A stretch of 64,000 nt of DNA from Streptomyces pilosus (GTDB lineage: Bacteria > Actinomycetota > Actinomycetes > Streptomycetales > Streptomycetaceae), in assembly GCF_014649835.1 (NCBI RefSeq), contig NZ_BMTU01000001.1, positions 1 through 64,000 on the forward strand, written 5' to 3'. Of the stretch, positions 1-9,413 are shown piece after piece (position 1 is the first letter of the stretch; each line of letters opens with the position of its first letter). Both the position numbers and the translations under genes were made by a program. The notes under the pieces were generated by a model that made no database searches, was not told the DNA's origin, and saw nothing but the letters and a program-made list of their open reading frames with translations.

Positions 1-330
1 CTCGGGCTTTCCTCCGGGCGCTTCCCTTCGGTCTTGCGTTTCCGACTCTATCAGATCTTTCTGATCCGATTTCCTCGGTGCTTTCCAGGTTTTCGCTCTC
101 GCGTTTCCCTTTCCGGCGGTTCCGACTCTATCAGATCCTTTCGGGCCCGATTCCCAGTCGGTGGGTTTTGCCGTCGGGCCTGCGGCTTTCGCCTGTCGGC
201 CTTTCGACATTCACTACGTTAACCGATTCCTCCGCCCGATTCATAATCGGGCTCCGCGGTGAGCGAATTCAGACATGCGGACATGACGAATTCGACCCCG
301 CCGAGGGGTGATCGTAGGTAGTGGGTTGGC
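1..330 (-). promoter_or_regulatory. rRNA operon promoter/leader region (operon lies left of window)
   Basis: Read on the minus strand, this stretch matches what I remember of the DNA just upstream of Streptomyces 16S rRNA genes, including the run GATCTGATAGAGTCGGAAAC and the following purine-rich leader. That segment occurs twice, at 41-57 and 121-137, exactly 80 bp apart, and each copy carries a TAGAGT hexamer that could be a -10 box. Further -10-like hexamers (TATGAA, TAACGT) lie nearer the right end, consistent with the tandem promoters typical of actinobacterial rrn operons. A perfect 8-bp inverted repeat (234-241/245-252) is also present. The base composition is clearly less GC-rich than the flanking genes. 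The 16S gene itself would begin left of position 1. The short reading frames here are not genes. Confidence 0.8.
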
Positions 331-404
331 CGCTTCCGGCTGCAGGCGAACGCCGTACCCGGGTCAAGCGGCTCGGGCCACATTACGCATCTTCCACGGA
401 CGAG

Positions 405-1046
405 TCAACTTCGCCGGCGCCGCGGCACATGGGCCCGGTACGGGCTCACGGTCGGGTCGCTGTCGACCCAGTACCGCCACGGGTGCACGGCACCCTCCCC
501 GGAGACCCCGGTGCGCGGGCCGTTGCGCACCTGGTCGGAGGAGGTGGGGGTACCGGTGAGGATACGGAGCGGGGTGTCGCCGGTGGCGCAGGCGTCCGTG
601 CCGTTGAGGGCGCGGTCGACACCGAGGGCCGTGGCGAGCCGGGCGGGGCCTTTGGCCAGTTCCTTGTCGTTGCGGGCCGAGAGGCGACGGGTGCGGGCCA
701 GCTCGGCGCCCTCCACGATCTCCCCGGCCCGCAGGAGCACCGCGCTCGCTCTGCCCTCGGGGCCACAGACCAGGTTCATGCAGAACCACATGCCGTAGGT
801 GAAGTAGACGTACACGTGGCCGGGCGCACCGAACATCACTTCGTTGCGGGCCGTGCGTCCGCGGTAGGCGTGGGAACCGGGGTCGTTCTGTCCGTCATAG
901 GCCTCCACCTCGGTGAGGCGGAGGGCGATCGGACCGTCCGGGGTGCTGCGGACCAGGATCCGGCCGAGGAGGTCGGGGGCGACCTCGAGGACGGGGCGGT
1001 CGAAGAAGTTCCTGTGCAGGGGCGTACGGTCGGGGGTCGCGATCAT
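405..1046 (-). CDS. 3-methyladenine DNA glycosylase (AAG/MPG family)
   Basis: A 213-aa protein of the alkyladenine DNA glycosylase family, which removes alkylated purines such as 3-methyladenine by base excision. Family hallmarks seen are the N-terminal LLGRILVR segment, the [20 protein letters not shown] block that includes the catalytic-loop Glu, and the [18 protein letters not shown] block. Length is normal for the bacterial family. It is a single gene, divergent from the Spo0M gene at 1206 and reading towards the rRNA leader. The ATG start sits next to a run ([18 protein letters not shown]) that usually opens these proteins. Cytosolic. Confidence 0.92.
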   Translation of the reverse strand: MIATPDRTPLHRNFFDRPVLEVAPDLLGRILVRSTPDGPIALRLTEVEAYDGQNDPGSHAYRGRTARNEVMFGAPGHVYVYFTYGMWFCMNLVCGPEGRASAVLLRAGEIVEGAELARTRRLSARNDKELAKGPARLATALGVDRALNGTDACATGDTPLRILTGTPTSSDQVRNGPRTGVSGEGAVHPWRYWVDSDPTVSPYRAHVPRRRRS

Positions 1047-1205
1047 GCCGTCCGAGGGTACTGGAGACGGCAGCTGCCGCAGGGTGTTCTCCGGGCGCCG
1101 CTCTTGCCAGGGTGAGGACCGACGGAACCGGCCACGGCCGGATCGCGTTGTTAGGGATCAGCGGTCCTTGCACACAAGCGATGGCAGGACGACAGAGGGA
1201 GAGAC

Positions 1206-1988
1206 ATGGCGTTCAAGAAGCTGCTGGCGAGTCTGGGAGCCGGCGGGGCCTCGGTCGAGACGGTGCTGCACGAGGTCAACGTCGTCCCGGGCGGGGTCGT
1301 CCAGGGTGAGGTGCGGATCCAGGGCGGATCCGTGAACCAGCAGATCGAGGGGCTTTCGGTCGGACTGCAGGCCAAGGTCGAGGTGGAGAGCGGCGACCAG
1401 GAGTACAAGCAGGACATCGAGTTCACGAAGTCGCAGCTGGGCGGGGCTTTCGAGCTCCAGGCGGGCGCGGTGCACGCGGTGCAGTTCGGCCTGGAGATCC
1501 CGTGGGAGACGCCGATCACGATGATCGACGGCCAGCCGCTGCGCGGAATGAACATCGGGGTGACCACGGAGCTGGCGATCGCGCGGGCCGTGGACTCCGG
1601 TGACCTCGACCCGGTCAACGTGCACCCGCTGCCGGCCCAGAAGGCGATCCTGGACGCGTTCATCCAGCTGGGCTTCCGCTTCAAGAGCGCGGACATGGAG
1701 CGCGGCCACATCCGCGGCACCCGGCAGAAGCTGCCGTTCTACCAGGAGATCGAGTTCTTCCCGCCCCAGCAGTACCGGGGCCTGCACCAGGTAGAGCTGA
1801 GCTTCGTGGCCGACGAGCAGGCCATGGACGTCGTCCTGGAGATGGACAAGAAGCCGGGTCTGTTCAGCGAGGGCAGTGACACCTTCCGCTCCTTCAAGGT
1901 CGGGCTGAACGACTACCAGGGCACCGACTGGGCGGCATACCTCAACCAGTGGCTGTCGGAGGTCGGCAGCAGGCGCAACTGGTTCTAG
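1206..1988 (+). CDS. Spo0M family sporulation-control protein
   Basis: A 260-aa homologue of Bacillus Spo0M, an arrestin-fold protein linked to sporulation and cell-cycle control. The N-terminal half ([13 protein letters not shown], then [20 protein letters not shown]) and the block [16 protein letters not shown] are typical. The C-terminal part has [17 protein letters not shown] and an amphipathic end ([10 protein letters not shown]). No signal peptide or membrane segment. The ATG follows a GGGAGA ribosome site at a good distance. It stands alone, with the PEBP-like gene starting 41 nt after its stop in the same direction, so co-transcription is possible. The precise role in Streptomyces is not evident from sequence. 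Confidence 0.9.
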   Translation: MAFKKLLASLGAGGASVETVLHEVNVVPGGVVQGEVRIQGGSVNQQIEGLSVGLQAKVEVESGDQEYKQDIEFTKSQLGGAFELQAGAVHAVQFGLEIPWETPITMIDGQPLRGMNIGVTTELAIARAVDSGDLDPVNVHPLPAQKAILDAFIQLGFRFKSADMERGHIRGTRQKLPFYQEIEFFPPQQYRGLHQVELSFVADEQAMDVVLEMDKKPGLFSEGSDTFRSFKVGLNDYQGTDWAAYLNQWLSEVGSRRNWF

Positions 1989-2029
1989 GCTCGGTTCCGA
2001 CCGAACGCACAAGATCAGGAGGTACCGAG

Positions 2030-2569
2030 GTGACCGAGCTCAAGCGGCGGCCGCTCCCCCACGACTTCCATCCGCCGGTGCCGTCGTTCACGGTGACCAG
2101 TGACGACGTGACGGAAGGCGCGGCGCTCAAGGACGCTCAGGTCCACGCGGCCGGCAACACCTCACCGCACCTGCGCTGGGAGGGCTTCCCTCCGGAGGCC
2201 CGGAGCTTCGCCGTGACCTGCTTCGACCCGGACGCCCCGACGGGCAGCGGGTTCTGGCACTGGGTGGTGTTCGACATCCCGGCCTCGGTGACCGCATTGC
2301 CGGCGGGTGCGGGCAGTGGTTCGTTCGAAGGGCTGCCGGAGGGCGCCGTGCAGGTGCGCAACGACTACGGCAGCAAGGAGTTCGGTGGTGCCGCGCCGCC
2401 GCCCGGGGACGGGCCGCACCGGTACGTGTTCACGGTGTACGCCGTGGACCAGGAGAAGCTGGGGCCGGACTCGGACGCCTCTCCGGCCGCCGTGGGTTTT
2501 AACCTGCGGTTCCACACCCTCGCGCGCGCCCATCTGATCGGTGAGTACGAGGTGCCCGCGGAGTCCTGA
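2030..2569 (+). CDS. YbhB/YbcL family Raf-kinase-inhibitor-like (PEBP) protein
   Basis: A 179-aa phosphatidylethanolamine-binding-protein fold. Signature stretches are [20 protein letters not shown], then [20 protein letters not shown] with the ligand-pocket Asp-Pro-Asp and His, and [13 protein letters not shown]. An upstream in-frame ATG at 1949 lies inside the Spo0M gene. I chose the GTG at 2030 because AGGAGGT sits 8 nt before it and the protein then starts [16 protein letters not shown]. Bacterial members have no firmly known ligand. A strong intrinsic terminator follows. Confidence 0.9.
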   Translation: MTELKRRPLPHDFHPPVPSFTVTSDDVTEGAALKDAQVHAAGNTSPHLRWEGFPPEARSFAVTCFDPDAPTGSGFWHWVVFDIPASVTALPAGAGSGSFEGLPEGAVQVRNDYGSKEFGGAAPPPGDGPHRYVFTVYAVDQEKLGPDSDASPAAVGFNLRFHTLARAHLIGEYEVPAES

Positions 2570-2605
2570 CCCTTCCGCGCCGCTCCGGGCGTTCATGGAA
2601 CGTTT

Positions 2606-2647
2606 GCCCGCCCCTGGTCTTGGAATTGATCAGGGGCGGGCATTTTT
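2606..2647 (+). terminator. Intrinsic terminator after the PEBP gene
   Basis: Perfect 11-bp stem (2606-2616 with 2631-2641), a 14-nt loop and a following ATTTTT run. It is the clearest factor-independent terminator in the window. Confidence 0.9.
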
Positions 2648-2778
2648 GTCGGTGGGAGTCGCGGGGGGTCGCCTCCCGCGGGAGCAGCGGATATTGCGTT
2701 GTCCATCCCGGCGTGCCCGGCCAGAGTTGATCCCAGCCCGCCGAGGGGTGGGCCGGTGCACACGGGAGGTGGGCTGGT

Positions 2779-3285
2779 ATGCGGGACACGCTGGTGCTGA
2801 ACGCGAGCTTCGAGCCGTTGTCGACGGTGACGTTGAACCGAGCCGTCGTTCTGGTGCTTCAGGACAAGGCCGTCGTCGAGCAGGCCCACCCCGAACTGCG
2901 CATGCGGGGAGCCGCGGTCAACATACCGGCGCCCCGGGTGATCCGGCTCTGCCAGTACGTGAGGGTGCCGTTCCGAAGACAAGCGCCGTGGTCGCGGCGG
3001 GGTGTGTTGGTACGGGACCGGCACCGGTGCGCGTACTGCGGCAGGCGGGCGACGACCGTGGACCACGTGGTGCCGAGGTCGCGCGGTGGGCAGGACACGT
3101 GGCTGAACACGGTGGCGTCGTGTGCGGAGGACAATCACCGGAAGGCGAACCGGACGCCCGAGCAGGCCGGTATGCCGTTGCTGCGGGAGCCGTTCGAGCC
3201 GACACCGGCCGATGCGATGCTGCTGGCGCTGGGCGCCGAGGAGTTCGAGGCGCTGCCGGAGTGGCTGGCGCTGGACGCGGCGTGA
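2779..3285 (+). CDS. HNH endonuclease
   Basis: A 168-aa HNH nuclease. The zinc/HNH core spans residues ~80-122: C84-x2-C87 (RCAYCG), the metal-binding D95-H96 in TTVDHVVPRSRGG, N110, and C115 with N119-H120 before RKANR. The N-terminal ~70 residues (TLVLNASFEPLSTVTLNRAV) are the conserved region found in stand-alone actinobacterial HNH proteins rather than in homing endonucleases. There is no methyltransferase or phage gene nearby, so a housekeeping or repair role is more likely than restriction. The ATG at 2779 follows GGAGGTGGGCTGGT. Confidence 0.9.
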   Translation: MRDTLVLNASFEPLSTVTLNRAVVLVLQDKAVVEQAHPELRMRGAAVNIPAPRVIRLCQYVRVPFRRQAPWSRRGVLVRDRHRCAYCGRRATTVDHVVPRSRGGQDTWLNTVASCAEDNHRKANRTPEQAGMPLLREPFEPTPADAMLLALGAEEFEALPEWLALDAA

Positions 3286-3318
3286 ACGGTATCGCCGTAG
3301 GGGCGTGGGTCGCGCTGC

Positions 3319-3368
3319 CCGGCCGCGGGTGTGTCGTGGCTTGTCGTGCGGCTCCCCGCGCCCCTGAG
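3319..3368. repeat. Copy of a dispersed Streptomyces intergenic repeat
   Basis: The sequence ending GCTCCCCGCGCCCCTGAGG resembles a GC-rich intergenic element that I recall as common in Streptomyces genomes (GCGCAGTTCCCCGCGCCCCT core). A second core copy lies at 19567-19591. It sits between the convergent HNH and SPFH genes and may act as a terminator. Confidence 0.5.
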
Positions 3369-3376
3369 GCGTCTCC

Positions 3377-4321
3377 CTAGTCGATGGAGGGCTTCTCGCG
3401 GCGTTCCTGGGCGGGGACGTTGGGGGTGGGGGCGCTGTTGCCGCCCATGCCGCCGAAGTTGCCCATCGCGCCGGAGAGGCCCTTGAGGGCGTCGCCGATC
3501 TCGCTGGGGACGATCCAGAGCTTGTTGGCGTCGCCCTCGGCGATCTTCGGGAGCATCTGGAGGTACTGGTAGGAGAGCAGCTTCTGGTCCGGGTCGCCGG
3601 CGTGGATGGCCTCGAAGACCGTACGGACGGCCTGGGCCTCGCCCTCGGCGCGGAGGGCGGCTGCCTTGGCCTCGCCCTCGGCGCGCAAAATCTGGGACTG
3701 CTTCTCGCCCTCGGCGCGCAGGATCTCTGACTGGCGGACACCCTCGGCCTGGAGGATGGCGGCGCGCTTGTCACGGTCGGCGCGCATCTGCTTCTCCATC
3801 GAGTCCTGGATGGAGGTGGGCGGCTCGATGGCCTTGAGCTCGACGCGGTTGACGCGGATGCCCCACTTGCCGGTGGCCTCGTCGAGGACGCCGCGCAGGG
3901 CCGCGTTGATCTCCTCGCGGGAGGTGAGGGTCCGCTCCAGGTCCATGCCGCCGATGATGTTGCGCAGCGTGGTGACGGTGAGCTGCTCGATGGCCTGGAT
4001 GTAGCTGGCGACCTCGTAGGTGGCGGCCCGGGCGTCGGTCACCTGGTAGTAGATGACGGTGTCGATGTTGACGACCAGGTTGTCCTGCGTGATGACCGGC
4101 TGCGGCGGGAACGGCACGACCTGTTCGCGCAGGTCGATGCGGTTGCGGATGGTGTCGATGAACGGGACGACGATGTTCAGGCCCGCGTTGAGTGTCCGCG
4201 TGTAGCGGCCGAAGCGCTCGACGATGGCGGCGCTGGCCTGTGGGATGACTTGGATCGTCTTGATCAGGGCGATGAAGACCAACACCACCAGGATGATCAG
4301 GACGATGATGATCGGTTCCAT
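3377..4321 (-). CDS. SPFH/band-7 (paraslipin) membrane protein
   Basis: A 314-aa stomatin/prohibitin-type protein. One N-terminal hydrophobic helix (IIIVLIILVVLVFIALI, ~res 4-20) anchors it. The SPFH domain (~25-190) carries ERFGRYTRTLNAGLNIVVPF and the LREQVVPFPPQPVITQDN run. A charged coiled coil (~190-245) is built from repeats of the type ILRAEGE. The C-terminal tail is Gly/Asn/Pro-rich. Proteins of this family oligomerise into membrane microdomains and often pair with NfeD. The NfeD gene lies 146 nt upstream on the same strand, which supports that partnership. Confidence 0.92.
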   Translation of the reverse strand: MEPIIIVLIILVVLVFIALIKTIQVIPQASAAIVERFGRYTRTLNAGLNIVVPFIDTIRNRIDLREQVVPFPPQPVITQDNLVVNIDTVIYYQVTDARAATYEVASYIQAIEQLTVTTLRNIIGGMDLERTLTSREEINAALRGVLDEATGKWGIRVNRVELKAIEPPTSIQDSMEKQMRADRDKRAAILQAEGVRQSEILRAEGEKQSQILRAEGEAKAAALRAEGEAQAVRTVFEAIHAGDPDQKLLSYQYLQMLPKIAEGDANKLWIVPSEIGDALKGLSGAMGNFGGMGGNSAPTPNVPAQERREKPSID

Positions 4322-4467
4322 CGTCGGTTCCCCGAACCCTTCTTGACCTCGGCGCCTAGGGCAGCTGTTGTGCCTAAAAGATCTCGCTGTCGAAGATCTT
4401 GCTGGTCGAGTCTGTCAGACCATCGGTGCAACTGGGGGATTGTTCGCCGCAGTTGTGTCGCGAGGGG

Positions 4468-4899
4468 TCACATGACGATCGCCGTGGCTCCCTCGATGTC
4501 GACGACGTCCACTTCCTGGCCCGCGTCGTAGGCGCGGCCGGCGTCGAGGGCGCGTGCCGACCAGACCTCGCCGGCGAGCTTGATCCGGCCGCCGGATCCG
4601 TCGACGCGTTCCAGTACGACGGCCTGTTTCCCCTTCAGGGCGTCCACGCCCGTCAGGTGTTCGGGCCGTTGGGTGCGGTGTCTCCTGGCGACGGGGCGTA
4701 CGACGGCGATGAGCGCCGTCGAGACGACGGCGAAGACCACGACCTGGGCGACGGCGCCCCCGCCGAGGACGCCGGAGACCAGTGCCGCGGTGACGGCGCC
4801 CACCGCGAGCATGCCGAGTTCGGGCATCGCGGTGATCACGAGTCCGATGCCGAGCGCCGTCGCGCCGATCAGCCACCACAGCCATGCGTCGATGTCCAC
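4468..4899 (-). CDS. NfeD-like membrane protein
   Basis: A 143-aa short-form NfeD (NfeD1b type): hydrophobic helices at ~5-75 (WLWWLIGATALGIGLVI, LGMLAVGAVTAALVSGVLGG, VVVFAVVSTALIAV) followed by a C-terminal OB-fold domain (LTGVDALKGKQAVVLERVD ... GEVWSARALD ... GQEVDVVDIEGATAIV). It is the usual operon partner of SPFH proteins and is upstream of one here. The 146-nt gap contains two AGATCT palindromes, so the SPFH gene may also have its own promoter. Confidence 0.92.
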   Translation of the reverse strand: MDIDAWLWWLIGATALGIGLVITAMPELGMLAVGAVTAALVSGVLGGGAVAQVVVFAVVSTALIAVVRPVARRHRTQRPEHLTGVDALKGKQAVVLERVDGSGGRIKLAGEVWSARALDAGRAYDAGQEVDVVDIEGATAIVM

Positions 4900-4995
4900 C
4901 CGGCCATGGTAGGACCGGGCACCCGGTCGCCGACAGGGCGCCGATCAGTTTCAACGGGCCGTGCGGTCGCGGGTCTTGTGGTCCGGGTGCGCGGT

Positions 4996-5793
<798 letters not shown>

Positions 5794-5944
5794 GAGCGCG
5801 TTGTCTCCCCTTGCAGTGTGGCCGGTCTCGGCTGTCGCGTACGCCTGGTGGGTCGGTCCGCCGCACCCGTGGGCGCAGCCCATCATGAAATCTACGCCAC
5901 CGGCCGACCCGGACATTCCTCCGGTCCGGCTCTTGGGCTCTGTC

Positions 5945-5950
5945 TAGGGT
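5945..5950 (+). promoter_or_regulatory. -10 element of a probable leaderless transcript
   Basis: TAGGGT ends 7 nt before the ATG at 5957, so the predicted transcription start coincides with the start codon. No ribosome-binding site precedes that ATG. Confidence 0.5.
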
Positions 5951-5956
5951 GTACGC

Positions 5957-6748
5957 ATGCTTTCCGAACCACGCTCTGGACGTCTGGCCGCCTGGGGAAA
6001 CGCCCTGCTTGCCGGACTTGTCTCGCCGGACGACGCCGTACTCGCGGTGGTCGGGGAGGACGCGGTGCACCGGGTGGTGGGGTTGCCGGGCGAGGCCGCG
6101 CCGGTGGGGCTCACGCTGGCACTGGGGCGGCTGCGGGCGCTCGGGGTGCAGGGGCTGCGGGTGGCTCTGCCGGTGCCGGGGCATCCGCTGGGGCTGAGCG
6201 GGCCGGCGGAGTTCAACGCGCGTGCGCTGGAGGCGGAGGAGGCGGTGGTCTGCGTCGGGGCAGCGCTGGGGCTGGTGCCGGAGGTGCACGAGGCCGGGCC
6301 CTCGGGTGACGTGCGGGTGGAGGTGGTCTGGCACTGTCTGCCGGTGCGGGAGGCGCCGCCCGCGGACGTGCCGTCGCTCGGGGAGGCGGAGCGGGAGCTG
6401 GCGGAGGCGTTGCGGGAGGCGACGGAGGCGCTGACGCGGCTGGACGTGGCCGGGTCGGGGCCGGTGGCGGAGGCGGCGGTCGACGCGTACCGGGCGCGGG
6501 CGATGGCCTCGCGGGGGCGGGACGTGCTGGCGCCGGGGTATCCGCCGCGGGCGGTGCGGGTGCTGGAGCTGGCGGAGCGGGTGGGGGCGCTGGTGTCGCT
6601 GGCGGGGGGCAGTGGGCACGGGGGTGCGGTGAGTGCGTCGGAGATGGCGGGGCGGGCCGGGGCGTTGCGGCCGGTGGAGCGGACGGCTCGGCGGGCGCGG
6701 GTCGCGGCGTACAACTCCGTTGTGGAGGAGCGGGGGCGGGGGGTGTAG
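5957..6748 (+). CDS. Conserved hypothetical protein
   Basis: 263 aa, rich in Ala/Gly/Leu/Glu, soluble, no signal peptide. I recognise no enzymatic motif. The N-terminus (SGRLAAWGNALLAGLVSPDDAV, then VVGEDAVHRVVGLPG) and the block LRVALPVPGHPLGLSGPAEFNARALEAEEAVV look like a conserved actinobacterial protein of unknown role. A helical, charged stretch (~130-200) follows and the C-terminus is basic (RTARRARVAAYNSVVEER). Very strong third-position GC bias supports coding. It is probably translated from a leaderless message and is divergent from the ABC ATPase gene. Confidence 0.75.
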   Translation: MLSEPRSGRLAAWGNALLAGLVSPDDAVLAVVGEDAVHRVVGLPGEAAPVGLTLALGRLRALGVQGLRVALPVPGHPLGLSGPAEFNARALEAEEAVVCVGAALGLVPEVHEAGPSGDVRVEVVWHCLPVREAPPADVPSLGEAERELAEALREATEALTRLDVAGSGPVAEAAVDAYRARAMASRGRDVLAPGYPPRAVRVLELAERVGALVSLAGGSGHGGAVSASEMAGRAGALRPVERTARRARVAAYNSVVEERGRGV

Positions 6749-6781
6749 GAGCAGGGGGTGTACGAGCGGGGGCGTACGAGC

Positions 6782-6960
6782 GCGGGACCGGCGTGTGGCT
6801 GCGGCGTGGGTGCGGGCCGGGGGGCGTTGCGCAGCCCGGCGCGGGCGGGGTGCCGTCGCGCCCACCCTCCCCCATCGCCCCAGCGGCACGACTGCCCGCG
6901 GAGAGCGGGGAGGGGCGGGTGGGCATGGGGCAGCCCCGGCGCCTCTGTGGGGCGGGGGCC
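6782..6960. repeat. GC-rich intergenic segment resembling dispersed Streptomyces repeats
   Basis: Segments such as CGCCCACCCTCCCCCAT followed by CAGCGGCACGACTGCCCGC resemble a dispersed intergenic element of Streptomyces. It separates the convergent hypothetical gene and chpE, and is likely transcription-terminating. No reading frame here looks real. Confidence 0.35.
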
Positions 6961-6980
6961 GGGGCCGGGGGTGGGTGGCG

Positions 6981-7226
6981 TCAGTGGTTGACGGCGGTGT
7001 TGCCGAAGGCCGGGTTCAGGAGGCCGATGACGTTGACGCTGTTGCCGGAGACGTTGACCGGGACGTCGACCGGGACCTGGATGACGTTGCCGGAGACGAC
7101 GCCCGGGGAGCCCACGGCGCTGCCGTCGGCGTGGCTGCCGTCGGTGGCAGAGGCCATTCCCGTGCCGGCGGCGAGCAGGCCACCGGCCACCATCGTCACG
7201 GCCGCTGCCTTCTTCAGGTTCTTCAC
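6981..7226 (-). CDS. chpE: Short chaplin (ChpE-like)
   Basis: An 81-aa secreted chaplin, one of the small hydrophobic amyloid-forming proteins that coat aerial hyphae and spores. A Sec signal (VKNLKKAAAVTMVAGGLLAAG, cleavage near ASA-TDG at ~27) precedes one chaplin domain: GSPGVVSGNVIQVPVDVPVNV, then GNSVNVIGLLNPAFGNTAVNH. It lacks both of the Cys residues present in most chaplins and ends in Asn-His, as in S. coelicolor ChpE. The GTG start at 7226 has AGGAGGG 7 nt upstream; the longer frame to 7415 is not coding. A BldN-type promoter lies upstream. Confidence 0.93.
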   Translation of the reverse strand: MKNLKKAAAVTMVAGGLLAAGTGMASATDGSHADGSAVGSPGVVSGNVIQVPVDVPVNVSGNSVNVIGLLNPAFGNTAVNH

Positions 7227-7277
7227 TTTCCGAGCCCTCCTAGCGATGGCCGCGGCAGGCGCCGCGGCGTGCACTGG

Positions 7278-7305
7278 ACAACGGCCGGCGCCGCCCCCGG
7301 ATACG
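7278..7305 (-). promoter_or_regulatory. Candidate sigma-BldN promoter of chpE
   Basis: On the minus strand, CGTATC (7305-7300), a 16-nt spacer and CGTTGT (7283-7278) match the sigma-BldN consensus as I recall it (CGTAAC-N16-CGTTGA) at 9 of 12 positions with exact spacing. Chaplin genes are known BldN targets. The predicted start is ~45 nt before the GTG. Confidence 0.6.
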
Positions 7306-7384
7306 GCCGTCCGGGGGACATTCCCACTACGGTATGAATCTCGGACCGGAGGGGAACCTTCCGTCGGTCCGGAGACGTCCGGGG

Positions 7385-8026
7385 TCAGCCGCTGAGGCCG
7401 TGGCGGACGGCCCACAGGGCGGCCTGGGTGCGGTCCGCCAGGTCGAGCTTCATCAGGATGTTCGACACATGGGTCTTCACGGTCTTCTCCGAGAGGACCA
7501 GGGCGCGGGCGATCTCCCGGTTGGCGCGCCCGTCCGCTATGAGACCGAGCACCTCCCGCTCCCGCTCCGTGAGGGAACCCGCGCGTCCCGGGCCCGAGCC
7601 GGTCTCCTCCTGGGACAGCAGCGCGCCGGCCACCTCCGCCTGGAGCAGGACGTGCCCGGCGTGCACCGAGCGGATGGCGCCGGCGAGCGCGTCGGGGTCG
7701 ACGTCCTTGTACACGTAACCGGCGGCGCCCGCGCGCAGGGCGGGGACCACGGTGCGCTGCTCGGTGAAGCTGGTGACGATCAGCACGCGCGCCGGATGCC
7801 CGAGTTCGCGGAGCCTGCGCAGGGCGTCCACGCCGTCCATGCCCGGCATCTTGACGTCCATGAGGATGACGTCGGGCCCCAGCTCCCCCGCGAGGGCGAC
7901 CCCCTCCGCGCCATCTGCGGCCTCACCGACGACCTCGATGTCGTCCTGCACCTCCAGGAACGTGCGCAGGCCCCGGCGCACCACCTGGTGATCGTCGACC
8001 AGCAGCACCTTGATTGCGTCAGCCAC
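7385..8026 (-). CDS. NarL/LuxR-family response regulator
   Basis: 213 aa. The receiver domain (~6-125) has the acidic pair D11-D12, phospho-acceptor D57 in VILMDVKMPG, Thr/Ser in VLIVTSF and the Lys in YVYKDV. The LuxR-type helix-turn-helix (~148-210) reads SLTEREREVLGLIADGRANR, then EIARALVLSEKTVKTHVSNI. It starts with GTG and overlaps the end of the sensor kinase gene by 8 nt, so the two are translationally coupled and form a cognate pair. Targets are unknown; the kinase's GAF domain recalls DevS/DosT-type pairs, but that is only suggestive. Confidence 0.95.
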   Translation of the reverse strand: MADAIKVLLVDDHQVVRRGLRTFLEVQDDIEVVGEAADGAEGVALAGELGPDVILMDVKMPGMDGVDALRRLRELGHPARVLIVTSFTEQRTVVPALRAGAAGYVYKDVDPDALAGAIRSVHAGHVLLQAEVAGALLSQEETGSGPGRAGSLTEREREVLGLIADGRANREIARALVLSEKTVKTHVSNILMKLDLADRTQAALWAVRHGLSG

Positions 8027-9173
8027 CGGGGACCTCCATCTCGATCGTGGTGCCCTTGCCGGGCGCCGATTCCACGGTCAGCCGGCCGCCGACCCCGCTC
8101 GCCCGGTCGCGCATGGAGACCAGGCCCAGGTGGCGGCCCGCACGGCGCACGACCCGCGTCTCGAAACCGCGGCCGTCGTCGCTGACCCGCAGGACCGCCC
8201 CGCCGCCCCTGCGTTCCAGGACGACGTCGACGTGCTCGCCGCCGGAGTGCCGCAGAGCGTTGTGCAGTGCCTCCTGGGCGACGCGCAGCACCGCCTCCTC
8301 CTGGGCCGCGGGCAGGGCGCGCACCCCGTGGCCGGTGAAGGTGACGCGCGCGCTGTGGGCGCGGTCGAGGACCTGGACCTGGGTGCGGAGCGTGGCGACC
8401 AGGCCGTCCTCGTCGAGGGCGGCGGGGCGCAGTTCGACGACCGCCGCGCGCAGTTCCTCGGCGGCCTCGGCGGCGAGGCCGGCCACCTGCTGGAGTTCGC
8501 CCTTGGCGCGCGAGGGGTCGCGGTCGACGAGGCGGGCGGCGGCCTGGGCGGTGAGCCGCAGGGAGAAGAGCTTCTGGCTGACGGCGTCGTGGAGCTCGTG
8601 GGCGAGCCGGGAGCGTTCCTCGGCGATGGTCAGCTCGCGGCTGCGTTCGTAGAGCCGGGCGTTGGTGAGGGCGATCGCCGCGTGCTGGGCGAGGATGCCG
8701 AGCAGTTCCTCGTCGTCCTCGGTGAAGCCGCAGGTGCCGTCGGGCTTGGGGCAGTTCTTGTTGGCGAGGAACAGGGCGCCGATGACCTCGTCGCCGTCGC
8801 GGATGGGCAGGCCCAGGAAGTCGACGAGGTCGGGGTGGGCGCTGGGCCAGCCTCCGAAGCGGGGGTCGCGGCGCACGTCGGCGAGGCGCTGCGGGGTCGC
8901 CTCGTCGATCATCGCGGCGAGGATGCCGTGCTGGCGCGGGAGGGGGCCGATGGCCTTCCACTGTTCGTCGCCGACGCCGTCGACCACGAACTGGGCGAAG
9001 CCGCCGTGGTCGTCGGGCACGCCGAGGGCGGCGTACTGGGCGTCGAGGAGTTCGCGGGCCGAGGCGACGATCGTCTTGAGGACGTCGCGCACCTCGAGGT
9101 GCCTGCTCATGGCCAGCAACGCGGCGCTCACCGCGGCGAGGCCGGACCGGGGGCCGTGGCTCATGTTCCTCAC
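8019..9173 (-). CDS. GAF-domain sensor histidine kinase (NarL-type partner)
   Basis: 384 aa, no membrane helix, so a cytosolic sensor. An N-terminal GAF domain (~25-175; LGLPIRDGDEVIGALFLANK) is followed by a HisKA_3 dimerisation helix with RLAHELHDAVSQKL, the likely phospho-His being H195, and an HATPase_c domain (N box HNALRHSGG, G box SDDGRGFE, GLVSMRDRASGVGG). A CPKPDGTC pair of Cys in the GAF domain (C141, C148) could bind metal or sense redox. It is the first gene of a two-gene operon with the response regulator. Confidence 0.93.
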   Translation of the reverse strand: MRNMSHGPRSGLAAVSAALLAMSRHLEVRDVLKTIVASARELLDAQYAALGVPDDHGGFAQFVVDGVGDEQWKAIGPLPRQHGILAAMIDEATPQRLADVRRDPRFGGWPSAHPDLVDFLGLPIRDGDEVIGALFLANKNCPKPDGTCGFTEDDEELLGILAQHAAIALTNARLYERSRELTIAEERSRLAHELHDAVSQKLFSLRLTAQAAARLVDRDPSRAKGELQQVAGLAAEAAEELRAAVVELRPAALDEDGLVATLRTQVQVLDRAHSARVTFTGHGVRALPAAQEEAVLRVAQEALHNALRHSGGEHVDVVLERRGGGAVLRVSDDGRGFETRVVRRAGRHLGLVSMRDRASGVGGRLTVESAPGKGTTIEMEVPGG

Positions 9174-9413
9174 CGTACCGGTGGGTGGTGACGGCGCGGA
9201 TCGGACGGGCGGCGGCCGGTCGGCGGGGCGATGGTCCTAGGTCCGCGGCCCCGGCCGGACGGCCGGTGGCGTAGGGCCGCGGGCCCGGGGACGGCGGCGT
9301 AGGGCGAACGGACCCGCGTTCCTGCGTCCCGGGGCCGAGGCGACGGCGGCCGGCCGGTCCCTACGTTGAGGGCACGCCGATCGGGCGTTGCCGACGACGA
9401 GGGGACGGTTGCC

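Noticed and set aside
34..311. Two overlapping 62- and 77-codon frames
   Set aside because: They lie in the rRNA leader; the repeated FRLYQI is just the translated 80-bp repeat.
2779..3285. HNH gene as part of a restriction or mobile system
   Set aside because: No methyltransferase, integrase or phage genes nearby; flanked by housekeeping genes with normal composition.
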